Virus record (IMG/VR): IMGVR_UViG_3300008459_000361
Location: 1 to 24,855 of that record
Source of the DNA: a virus
Reading direction: 5' to 3' (one strand)
DNA: 24,855 nt
The notes under the pieces are model-generated. The model was not told where the DNA came from. It did no database searches and saw only the letters and a program-made list of their open reading frames with translations. Within the stretch, counting starts at the first letter, position 1; each line of letters begins with the position of its first letter. Shown here one piece after another: positions 17,629 to 23,803 of the stretch. Both the position numbers and the translations under genes were made by a program.

Positions 17629-17692
17629 AGGTTAATTACAGCGATTAAAAAAATGGCTGTCTGCTAGGACGTTAAACTAGTATTAACCTGTT
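17629..17692 (+). ncRNA. E5: divergent member of the tRNA-like spacer family
   Basis: Closing stem AGGTTAA (17629-17635) / TTAACCT (17683-17689), then GTT, with the same CCA-GTTTT-AGG context as E1 and E2. It contains ACAGCGA where E1-E4 have TCAGCAA, and a CTAG/CTAG hairpin (17663-17679) in the anticodon position. The rest is not alignable. Confidence 0.45.
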
Positions 17693-17697
17693 GATTT

Positions 17698-17782
17698 GCC
17701 CCTTTGGCGTAATTGGTAGCCGCGCCAGATTTAGGTTCTGGTATCGAAAGGTGTGTGGGTTCGAGTCCCATGGGGGGCACCA
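17698..17782 (+). tRNA. tRNA-Leu(TAG), class II
   Basis: Acceptor gcccctt/ggggggc, anticodon arm ccaga-TTTAGGT-tctgg (TAG), 13-nt variable arm, T-arm gtggg-ttcgagt-cccat, A73, CCA. It is the only Leu tRNA here with a long variable arm. Confidence 0.95.
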
Positions 17783-17946
17783 TTAGTTGATAGCACTCGG
17801 CAGGTATCGTACATGGACGCATGTACTACTCGACATCCGCTGGCATGGCGCGAAGTCTAAAATAACTGTTGTTAGATGCTTTGGAACTGTTAGCGCAGGA
17901 CTCCTAAATAGACACGTTGTCATAGACGGCGAGTACTATCAACTAA
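17783..17946 (+). ncRNA. Long-helix spacer RNA between tRNA-Leu and tRNA-Ser
   Basis: 17783-17799, starting at the base after the Leu CCA, pairs with 17930-17946: 16 of 17 positions with one C-A mismatch. The 130-nt interior has a perfect hairpin GTACAT-ggacgc-ATGTAC (17810-17827), TCTAA/TTAGA and GAC/GTC near 17911-17921. A short open frame across it has no ribosome site and is disregarded. Confidence 0.6.
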
Positions 17947-17954
17947 TGGCATTT

Positions 17955-18044
17955 GGAGCGGTCCTATAATGGTATTAGAGCAGATTGCTAATCTGTCGCT
18001 CGGCGTAATCCGGGTTCTGAGTTCGAGTCTCAGTCGCTCCGCCA
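17955..18044 (+). tRNA. tRNA-Ser(GCT)
   Basis: Class II. Acceptor ggagcgg/tcgctcc, anticodon arm gcaga-TTGCTAA-tctgt, long variable arm, T-arm ctgag-ttcgagt-ctcag, discriminator G, CCA. Confidence 0.96.
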
Positions 18045-18059
18045 AACATAAAAAAATAT

Positions 18060-18767
18060 ATGAATCAAATTTCAATAGTAATCCCCACAATGTGGAAGTT
18101 TGCACCATTTATAAACTTTCTTAAAGATTTACTAGAGCACCCACTTGTCGGAGAAGTTATTATTATTAATAACGATATCGGTAGTACTCCCCAATCTGAA
18201 GTTCTTAAACATCCAAAGGTTAAATTAAAAGTTTTCCTTAACAATATTATTGTAAATGCTTCTTGGAATTTTGGAGTAGCTATTGCAGAAAATGAAAAGG
18301 TTTGTATACTTAACGACGACATTATCTTTGACCTACGGGTGTTTAATAGAGTTTCAGAGTTTCTTGAACCGGGTAAGTTTGTAGTCACAGTGCCAGAATC
18401 ACATCTAGTTGCAAGTGGTGGGCATATTGTACAAGGGCATATTCGTATCGAACCATATCATCGAGGAGTTGATATGTTTCATTTTGGTGCGATGATGTTC
18501 ATTTGTAAACAAGATTGGATTGATATTCCTGCAGGGTTGGATATGTTTTATGGGGATTATTGGGCATTCGAAACAATGCTTACACGATTCAATCAAAATT
18601 ATATTGTAAGAGATGTATTCTTTTGGACTGAGATTGAGACAACTTCTAGTACGTTTTCAAACAAGGAAGAAATTTATAATAAAGAAACGCAGATATATTC
18701 CGCGGCGTTGGAGTTATTCAACAAAAACTTTTCAAGAAAGACCATTGACAATCCGATCCAACAATAA
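18060..18767 (+). CDS. Glycosyltransferase family 2-like protein
   Basis: 235 residues. The N-terminal GT-A fold is clear: SIVIPTMWK (5-13), NASWNFGVAIAE (66-77, the N.G...A donor-binding segment) and LNDDI (84-88) with the Asp pair for metal. GGHIVQGHIRIE and YGDYWAFETM follow, the latter with the acidic residues expected at the catalytic base. It probably adds a sugar to a phage or host surface glycan, or to a modified base or protein. It starts 15 nt after tRNA-Ser. No strong ribosome site is visible, so it may be translated weakly. Confidence 0.8.
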   Translation: MNQISIVIPTMWKFAPFINFLKDLLEHPLVGEVIIINNDIGSTPQSEVLKHPKVKLKVFLNNIIVNASWNFGVAIAENEKVCILNDDIIFDLRVFNRVSEFLEPGKFVVTVPESHLVASGGHIVQGHIRIEPYHRGVDMFHFGAMMFICKQDWIDIPAGLDMFYGDYWAFETMLTRFNQNYIVRDVFFWTEIETTSSTFSNKEEIYNKETQIYSAALELFNKNFSRKTIDNPIQQ

Positions 18768-18791
18768 TTACAATTATACAAAGGACGGTAT

Positions 18792-18968
18792 ATGTTAAAA
18801 CCCACATCTAGTTATAAAATGACCAAACAGACTAAACGCAGTCTTGCACTTATTATTGATCCGCACAAGCGCGGTGTTCAAAAACGTATGATGATACAGG
18901 CAGAACTAGCAGGCGCAATTAAAGTTAAAGATCGTAAAAAACCTGACCCCGGAGCAACAAATGAGTAA
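18792..18968 (+). CDS. Small basic hypothetical protein (58 residues)
   Basis: AAAGGACGG lies just upstream of ATG 18792. The protein is rich in Lys and Arg (TKQTKRSLALIIDPHKRG) and could bind nucleic acid, though there is no recognised motif. Its stop lies inside the first codons of the next gene (ATGAGTAA), showing translational coupling. Confidence 0.7.
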   Translation: MLKPTSSYKMTKQTKRSLALIIDPHKRGVQKRMMIQAELAGAIKVKDRKKPDPGATNE

Positions 18969-19269
18969 GGGGTCAAGGCCGCGTCCATTTAGCATAAGTC
19001 AAGAAGAATTAGGCAATAGAATGGATTCTATATTTGGCAAGAAGCAGTTGCGTGAACAATATATTCCGCCGCCATTGCCTGTTGAATTTTATAAAGAAAA
19101 TAATATGACACCAAGTGTAAAATCAATGCAGAAAGGTACCTGCGGTTGTGGGCGCAGTCCAACAGGAAATTGTTGTGGTTGGCATGCCTTAACCGAAGAT
19201 CAATTTCTAGAACGTAAAGAATTATATGAAACTGGTAAGACTGACCTTGCTGGTAGAGAAGTTAAGTAA
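18961..19269 (+). CDS. Small Cys/His protein with CDGSH-like metal motif
   Basis: 102 residues. CGCGRSPTGNCCGWH (61-75) has the CxCxxS...C.G.H order of CDGSH-type iron-sulfur motifs, with C61, C63, C71 or C72 and H75 as candidate ligands. The usual Pro-x-Cys-Asp-Gly is altered, so the metal and any redox role are uncertain. The same short motif appears in small proteins of phages and proteobacteria. The N-terminal 50 residues are basic then Pro-rich. It overlaps the preceding gene by 8 nt. Confidence 0.75.
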   Translation: MSKGSRPRPFSISQEELGNRMDSIFGKKQLREQYIPPPLPVEFYKENNMTPSVKSMQKGTCGCGRSPTGNCCGWHALTEDQFLERKELYETGKTDLAGREVK

Positions 19270-19276
19270 AGAATTT

Positions 19277-19351
19277 GCCTGGATAGCTCAGGGGTAGAGC
19301 GTTTCCTTTACACGGAAAGGGTCCGCGGTTCGAAACCGTGTCCAGGTACCA
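19277..19351 (+). tRNA. tRNA-Val(TAC), second copy
   Basis: Acceptor gcctgga/tccaggt, anticodon arm tttcc-TTTACAC-ggaaa, T-arm cgcgg-ttcgaaa-ccgtg, A73, CCA. More canonical than the Val copy at 15180. Confidence 0.95.
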
Positions 19352-19366
19352 AGTTAAGGATACTGT

Positions 19367-19519
19367 ATGCCAATGTATGAAACAACTGTAAGAACGCCAC
19401 AGGGTGAAGAAAAGAAAAAAATCTATGCGGCAACACCGCAAGAAGCTAAAAAACTTTTCGAACAACTGTATGGTGGTCCTAGGGCAGTTCCATATATACC
19501 GCATGTAGTGCCAAGTTAA
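19367..19519 (+). CDS. Small hypothetical protein (50 residues)
   Basis: ATG 19367 with AAGGA 6 nt upstream (a second ATG two codons on is possible). The product has a beta-strand, helix (TPQEAKKLFEQLYG) pattern and a Pro-rich tail, resembling very small phage proteins of unknown role. It lies between two tRNAs. Confidence 0.65.
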   Translation: MPMYETTVRTPQGEEKKKIYAATPQEAKKLFEQLYGGPRAVPYIPHVVPS

Positions 19520-19522
19520 TTT

Positions 19523-19599
19523 CGGAGTATAGCACAGCCTGGTAGTGCGCTTGGTTTGGGACCATGAGGTCGCAGGTTCGATCCCTGCTACTCCGACCA
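19523..19599 (+). tRNA. tRNA-Pro(TGG), second copy
   Basis: Acceptor cggagta/tactccg, anticodon loop TTTGGGA (TGG), T-arm gcagg-ttcgatc-cctgc, A73, CCA. Confidence 0.95.
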
Positions 19600-19615
19600 A
19601 TTATAAAGTATCGTT

Positions 19616-20230
19616 ATGAGTCTATCATTAAACCCGTTAGTAACATCTAGAGTAACCTATTCATACACATGGTGGGATGGATTGATTCCTCCTGATATGC
19701 TTGAGAAGATAATTGAGTATTGCCAATCTAACGAATTATCTGAAGGTAAGGTTATTGGAAAGGCCGGGGAAGAGGAACTTCACGATTCTTTAAGGAAATC
19801 AAAAGTTTCAATAGTTCGTATTGATAGTGAAAATCGATGGATATTTGATATGCTTGCTCAAGTAGCCGACTACATGAATAAAACATTTTATAATTTTGAT
19901 CTTATAGGTTTCGATCACTTTCAATATACTGTTTATGATGATGATGGCGACAAATATGACTATCATGTTGACATGATGTTCGGCGATGAAAGTGTAGACG
20001 TAACGCCTATTCCGAGGAAACTTTCTTTGAGTATTTGTCTTAATGACCCATCTGATTATGAAGGTGGTGAATTACAATTTTTTGTAGGTGGTAAAAATGA
20101 TCAAACTGCTACACAGGCAAAAGGCAGGGTAATAGCATTTCCGTCATACGTACTACACAGAGTTACTCCAGTTACTAAAGGTACAAGAAAATCTATAGTA
20201 ATTTGGGTGTTAGGGAATAAATTTAAATGA
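19616..20230 (+). CDS. 2OG-Fe(II) oxygenase, PKHD/prolyl-hydroxylase type
   Basis: 204 residues, single double-stranded beta-helix domain. Iron ligands H117-V-D119 (DYHVDM) and H181 (VLHRV), and 2-oxoglutarate Arg R191, with LSLSICLNDPSDYEGGEL between them as in PKHD-type hydroxylases. Such enzymes are frequent in marine myoviruses and may hydroxylate a protein or small molecule. The start codon follows tRNA-Pro by 16 nt and the stop overlaps the next oxygenase start (ATGA), so the two are translated together. Confidence 0.92.
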   Translation: MSLSLNPLVTSRVTYSYTWWDGLIPPDMLEKIIEYCQSNELSEGKVIGKAGEEELHDSLRKSKVSIVRIDSENRWIFDMLAQVADYMNKTFYNFDLIGFDHFQYTVYDDDGDKYDYHVDMMFGDESVDVTPIPRKLSLSICLNDPSDYEGGELQFFVGGKNDQTATQAKGRVIAFPSYVLHRVTPVTKGTRKSIVIWVLGNKFK

Positions 20231-20826
20231 TAGACAACATTGGTTACAAAGTAATACCAGGCCTAATAACAAAAGACGCCGCCCTCTTAACAGCATCTAA
20301 TCTAGAGATCTTAAGAATTATTACTCATATGTCTAACAACGTTCCGTTAAATTCTACTACGGCATTTAACGATTCTCAGGTCACGCAATCGTTTGCTTGG
20401 TATAGTTCTTATGCTACTGAGTCATTATTATTATACCTTCGACCAGAGATTGAGAAAATAGTAGGAAAAAATCTATGGCCTACATATTCTTACGCTCGTA
20501 TATATTGGCCAGGGGCCGAAATGGCTGAACATCAAGATAGAGCAAGTTGCGAATACTCTGTAACAATTACACTAGAAGACGATGGCGAGGAAGAATGGCC
20601 GATTTGGTTCCGACACGATGATGGTAAAACTGTTCCTCTAATTCTTAAAGAAGGAGACGGGTGTGTTTACGAAGGGTGTGTAAGACCACATTGGAGAGAA
20701 CCATACAAGGGAAAACGCCAAACACAGGCCTTCCTACATTATGTAGATGCAGACGGACCATATGCTGATTTTAAATTTGACAAAAGACAATTTGTCGGAT
20801 TACCAAAGGCTAATAATGAAAGATAA
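20227..20826 (+). CDS. 2OG-Fe(II) oxygenase-like protein
   Basis: 199 residues. H102-Q-D104 (EHQDRASCEYS), distal H155 (RPHWRE) and R164 (GKRQTQAFLHYV) form a 2OG-Fe(II) facial triad and cosubstrate Arg. GDGCVYEG before the distal His is typical of phage members. It is divergent from the oxygenase upstream, so it is not a recent duplicate. It overlaps the neighbours at both ends (ATGA with the first; its last codons contain the start of the deaminase). Confidence 0.85.
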   Translation: MIDNIGYKVIPGLITKDAALLTASNLEILRIITHMSNNVPLNSTTAFNDSQVTQSFAWYSSYATESLLLYLRPEIEKIVGKNLWPTYSYARIYWPGAEMAEHQDRASCEYSVTITLEDDGEEEWPIWFRHDDGKTVPLILKEGDGCVYEGCVRPHWREPYKGKRQTQAFLHYVDADGPYADFKFDKRQFVGLPKANNER

Positions 20827-21265
20827 ATTTATTCATTTATACATGGATTGGGCGGAACGAACAGCACAATTGAGTCATGCTCGTAGACTACAAGTTGGAG
20901 CGGTTATTGTTAAAGATGATACAGTCATTAGCTACGGGTACAATGGCATGCCGGCAGGTTGGGATAATAATTGCGAGGATGAAATAGTTGTTGCAGTAAT
21001 TGACGGAGTGCCACAGCGAGAAATTAAAGAACTCAAAACTAAACCAGAAGTGTTACACGCCGAATCCAATGCGATTGCAAAACTAGCTCGATCTCAGAAT
21101 AGCGGACTAGGTGCTACCCTGTTTGTTACTCATGCACCGTGTTTAGACTGTGCTAAACTTATCTACCAAAGCGGTATTAGACACGTTTTATATAGGAACA
21201 CTTATCGGGATACCAATGGCCTAGAATTTTTATCCAAATCAAATGTAGAAGTAAATAAAGTATAA
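20816..21265 (+). CDS. dCMP deaminase
   Basis: 149 residues from ATG 20816 inside the end of the previous gene. Zinc site: H81-A-E83 (VLHAESNAIAK) and P108-C109-x-x-C112. GYNGMPAGWDNNCEDE (41-56) is the substrate-loop segment typical of phage and bacterial dCMP deaminases. It converts dCMP to dUMP for thymidylate synthesis during phage replication. No thymidylate synthase is in the window. Confidence 0.93.
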   Translation: MKDKFIHLYMDWAERTAQLSHARRLQVGAVIVKDDTVISYGYNGMPAGWDNNCEDEIVVAVIDGVPQREIKELKTKPEVLHAESNAIAKLARSQNSGLGATLFVTHAPCLDCAKLIYQSGIRHVLYRNTYRDTNGLEFLSKSNVEVNKV

Positions 21266-21268
21266 TGC

Positions 21269-21343
21269 GCGGGCATGGTGCTAGTGGTAACACATAACTT
21301 TGCCAAAGTTAAGTTACGGGTTCGATTCCCGTTGCCCGCTCCA
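21269..21343 (+). tRNA. tRNA-Gly(GCC)
   Basis: Acceptor gcgggca/tgcccgc, anticodon arm taact-TTGCCAA-agtta, T-arm acggg-ttcgatt-cccgt, discriminator T, CCA. It lies alone inside the operon, 3 nt after the deaminase stop. Confidence 0.96.
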
Positions 21344-21357
21344 ACTTTAAAGGTTAT

Positions 21358-21777
21358 ATGGATAAAATTAAAAAAGCGTTTTGGTTTACACTAGGTATGA
21401 TTTGCCTGGGCATAGCCTATATTGGAATAGTAACACCTGGCATTCCTTGGAGCACACCTACTGTAGGTGCCGCATTTTGTTTTGCTAAAAGCAGTGACCG
21501 TTGGCATAACTGGATTATGAATCACAAGTTGTTTGGACCATTTCTACGTAACTGGGGAGAAAAACGTGTTTTCCCTACATACGGTAAATGGGCCATGATT
21601 ATTACTATGGATATCAGTTTAATTGTCCTTTGGTTTACTACTGGAAACTGGAAACTGGTTGCAGGAGTAGGACTAGGTATGTTATTATGTGCAGTATGGG
21701 CGTTACGCTATCCTAGCAGTATACAAGAATACGATCGCCGTAAACAAGCTGGAGAAAAAATAGGATGGTTCAAATAA
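21358..21777 (+). CDS. YbaN-like (DUF454) inner-membrane protein
   Basis: 139 residues. GIVTPGIPWSTPTVGAAFCFAKSSDRWHNWIMNH (in parts) matches the G.V.P.LPTTPF...AAFCFA.SS...H.W...H block of DUF454/YbaN proteins, followed by FGPFLRNWGE. Three predicted membrane spans (about 8-30, 78-95, 98-115). Function of the family is not established. AAAGG precedes the ATG, and the stop overlaps the next gene by 13 nt. Confidence 0.85.
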   Translation: MDKIKKAFWFTLGMICLGIAYIGIVTPGIPWSTPTVGAAFCFAKSSDRWHNWIMNHKLFGPFLRNWGEKRVFPTYGKWAMIITMDISLIVLWFTTGNWKLVAGVGLGMLLCAVWALRYPSSIQEYDRRKQAGEKIGWFK

Positions 21778-21953
21778 CTTTACCAAAAGAAGGTAGTAAA
21801 TGGGGTGGCAATGATAGAGATATTTTCTATGTCATGCACACTATCGAACTTGAAGGCCACACCTGGATTCACTATAAAAAACTAGATACTGAACAGGAAT
21901 ACAGTTGTTATGTAGAAAGTTTCCTTCAACGCTTTCGAGAGTTACCAGAATGA
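21765..21953 (+). CDS. Small hypothetical protein (62 residues), DUF1653-like pattern
   Basis: Starts inside the end of the YbaN-like gene. The pattern (GSKW..., FYVMHTIELEGHTWIHYKKLDTEQEYSC, ESFLQRF) suggests a small beta-barrel followed by a helix, as in DUF1653-type proteins. The resemblance is by pattern only. Its stop overlaps the ATG of the cupin gene (ATGA). Confidence 0.75.
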   Translation: MVQITLPKEGSKWGGNDRDIFYVMHTIELEGHTWIHYKKLDTEQEYSCYVESFLQRFRELPE

Positions 21954-22309
21954 CAAGATTACAAGGCCAAGTAGAGAAAGGTTGGGGCTCAGAATTAATT
22001 TGGGTTACTAATGACAAATACTGTAGTAAGTTTTTAAACTTTAATCAAGGTGCAAAATTCAGTATGCACTTCCATCGCGAGAAGGAAGAAACATGGTATG
22101 TCATGAGCGGCAAATTTGAAATTGAAGTAATTGATACAAAGAACGCTGAAATACATAAGAAGATTATCGGTGTAGGTAGTGTACATCATAATGACCCATT
22201 AGTACCACATCGAATTACATGTTTGGAAGAAGGAACAATTATTGAAGTTTCTACTCCAGACAGCGTCGAAGACAACTATCGTGTGGGTAAAGGCGACAGT
22301 CAAAAATGA
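21950..22309 (+). CDS. Cupin, mannose-6-phosphate isomerase-like
   Basis: 119 residues, a single cupin barrel. Metal ligands are probably H40, H42 and E46 or E47 (M-H-F-H-REKEETWYV) and H87 (VPHRI). KGWGSELIW (10-18) and the EVSTPD tail match the C-terminal cupin of bifunctional mannose-6-phosphate isomerase/guanylyltransferase and its stand-alone relatives. A role in sugar-nucleotide supply would fit the cytidylyltransferase-like gene just downstream. It is coupled by ATGA to both neighbours. Confidence 0.82.
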   Translation: MTRLQGQVEKGWGSELIWVTNDKYCSKFLNFNQGAKFSMHFHREKEETWYVMSGKFEIEVIDTKNAEIHKKIIGVGSVHHNDPLVPHRITCLEEGTIIEVSTPDSVEDNYRVGKGDSQK

Positions 22310-22722
22310 GAGTAATGGTCAATGGAACGTTTGACATTATTCATAGGGGACATATTGAAATGCTCAACTATGCTAGAAGTCTAGGAACATTTTTGCTAGT
22401 TGCTATAGATACTGATAGACGGGTTAAAGAACTTAAAGGTGATACCCGTCCAGTTAACTCTCAAGAAGATCGTAAATTTTATCTTCAAAATTTAAGGTCA
22501 GTTGACACTGTTCGATTGTTTGATAGTCAAGAAGAACTTATAGAAATAATGAAAGGTTGGCAACCTGACGTATATGTTAAAGGTAGTGATTGGAAGCATG
22601 ATAAAAAATCCACAGCACACCAATATTGTAATAACGTAATTTATTTTGATAGGATCAGTGGATACTCATCGACAAACATTATATCTCGCTGTAGTTCAAT
22701 GGATAGAATAGAACACTCCTAA
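22306..22722 (+). CDS. Sugar-phosphate nucleotidyltransferase (HldE-C/TagD-like) running into a tRNA gene
   Basis: 138 residues. VNGTFDIIHRGHIEML (5-20) has the HxGH nucleotide-binding motif (H13-R-G-H16), and GYSSTNII (119-126) is the second conserved motif of the cytidylyltransferase superfamily, closest in look to heptose-phosphate adenylyltransferases (HldE C-terminal domain) and glycerol-3-phosphate cytidylyltransferases. The last 12 codons (127-138) and stop lie within tRNA-Arg(CCT) (22685-22759). The native C-terminus appears to have been replaced by tRNA sequence. Confidence 0.88.
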   Translation: MRVMVNGTFDIIHRGHIEMLNYARSLGTFLLVAIDTDRRVKELKGDTRPVNSQEDRKFYLQNLRSVDTVRLFDSQEELIEIMKGWQPDVYVKGSDWKHDKKSTAHQYCNNVIYFDRISGYSSTNIISRCSSMDRIEHS

Positions 22723-22759
22723 CGTTTAGATACAGGTTCGATTCCTGTCGGCGGGACCA
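22685..22759 (+). tRNA. tRNA-Arg(CCT), overlapping the upstream CDS
   Basis: Acceptor ctcgctg/cggcggg, D-arm as in tRNA-Arg 775 (gttcaatggatagaa), anticodon loop CTCCTAA (CCT, reads AGG) with an A-C at the loop-closing pair, T-arm acagg-ttcgatt-cctgt identical to that of tRNA 775, A73, CCA. Its first 38 nt are also coding for the upstream gene. Confidence 0.9.
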
Positions 22760-22766
22760 ATACTAC

Positions 22767-22795
22767 TTGACAGTTTGGTAAAAATCTGCTATACT
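22767..22795 (+). promoter_or_regulatory. Sigma70-type promoter for the phosphatase operon
   Basis: TTGACA at 22767-22772, 17-nt spacer, TATACT at 22790-22795. It begins 8 nt after a tRNA CCA, a layout also seen at 17276. Confidence 0.82.
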
Positions 22796-22816
22796 ATATT
22801 AAGAAAGGAAAGAACT

Positions 22817-23353
22817 ATGCCATGGATTCAAAACGTTGCATTGAGCGACATCAAAAAAGGGTTTCACATTAACCCCGGTGAAAATGCTATGTTGATCCAA
22901 ATAGTGGATCCGCCCGGTGATTTTCCTACACCTTTGTACAAGTTCAAAGAAGTACATCAGTTCGAGTTCCTCGATGTTGAGGAAAAGGACGAAGTACTTG
23001 AGGAAGAAATGAAGTGCAGTCAAGAACAGGCCGGCGAGCTTGTTCGGTTGTTACAACATGCATTGGCCAACCGCATGAATGTAATTGTCCATTGTGTAGC
23101 AGGTGTATGCCGCAGTGGAGCAGTTTGTGAAGTTGGTGTTATGCTAGGCTTTGACGACACCGAAGTATTCCGTAGTCCAAACCTGCTGGTCAAGCATCGA
23201 ATGATGCAAGCATTAGGTTGGACATATGATGAGCAAGAGCCACACTCTATCAACGGAGTGTTGGTTCCTGAAGACTGGTCTAACAACAACGAAAAAGTCT
23301 TTACTCTTGCTAGAGCAAGACGTGAACGCAGATTAAGAGAAGGTGATATATGA
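22817..23353 (+). CDS. Protein-tyrosine/dual-specificity phosphatase-like protein
   Basis: 178 residues from ATG 22817, preceded by AAGGAAAG. The phosphatase loop H92-C93-VAGVC-R99-S100 (HCxxxxxRS) is exact for CX5R enzymes, followed by a helix as in the family. A general-acid Asp cannot be assigned with certainty. It would dephosphorylate a host protein, nucleotide or RNA 5' end. First gene after the 22767 promoter; overlaps the next gene by 4 nt. Confidence 0.82.
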   Translation: MPWIQNVALSDIKKGFHINPGENAMLIQIVDPPGDFPTPLYKFKEVHQFEFLDVEEKDEVLEEEMKCSQEQAGELVRLLQHALANRMNVIVHCVAGVCRSGAVCEVGVMLGFDDTEVFRSPNLLVKHRMMQALGWTYDEQEPHSINGVLVPEDWSNNNEKVFTLARARRERRLREGDI

Positions 23354-23544
23354 ATATTTCAAAAACTGATGAATTCCGAATTCGGGAATACAATCTAGAA
23401 CAAGCTAGTATTCAAAAGAAGCGAGAAGAAGACTACCGCAAGGTTGTTGAGAAACGCAACTTTGACCAAATTGTAGCAGAACGAGTAGCACGGAATATTC
23501 GCCTGGATTTGGACAAGGGACGAAGCATTGATGTTGATTGTTAA
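23350..23544 (+). CDS. Small helical hypothetical protein (64 residues)
   Basis: Very charged, almost wholly helical (NLEQASIQKKREEDYRK), likely a coiled coil. No family recognised. It starts in an ATGA overlap with the phosphatase gene and ends 1 nt before the next start. Confidence 0.75.
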   Translation: MNISKTDEFRIREYNLEQASIQKKREEDYRKVVEKRNFDQIVAERVARNIRLDLDKGRSIDVDC

Positions 23545-23545
23545 T

Positions 23546-23791
23546 ATGCGCGATTATACACCAAAAATTTCTAAAACAGATCTTGAACACGGTGCCTACT
23601 ATAACGGCAGATGTCGCAATGCCACTGAAGCTCGTTGGGACACCACCAAGCAAAGATTTGTACACTGGCGTACAAAATTTGGACATAAATTTCTAGAAGA
23701 AATTTGTCATCCAGAAGATGACAAACACTTTGATGTGTTTGTAGTTGAAAGTAAAATAGATAAACCTGAGCAGGAGATTCCGCTCAAATGA
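23546..23791 (+). CDS. Conserved-type phage hypothetical protein (81 residues)
   Basis: Starts at ATG 23546 (MRDYTPKI). Upstream in-frame TTG/ATG codons overlap the previous gene and are less likely. LEHGAYYNGRCRNATEARW and HPEDDKHFDVF are distinctive; I associate this pattern with small uncharacterised phage proteins. Two Cys and several His could bind metal. No enzymatic motif seen. Confidence 0.72.
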   Translation: MRDYTPKISKTDLEHGAYYNGRCRNATEARWDTTKQRFVHWRTKFGHKFLEEICHPEDDKHFDVFVVESKIDKPEQEIPLK

Positions 23792-23803
23792 AAGGAGCAG
23801 AAT

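Noticed and set aside
17787-17969. Open frame inside the long-helix element at 17783-17946
   Set aside because: It has no ribosome site and runs into tRNA-Ser; the RNA structure explains the region better.
11404-19599. CRISPR array
   Set aside because: Repeats in the array are tRNA genes and E elements with irregular spacing, not identical short repeats with uniform spacers.
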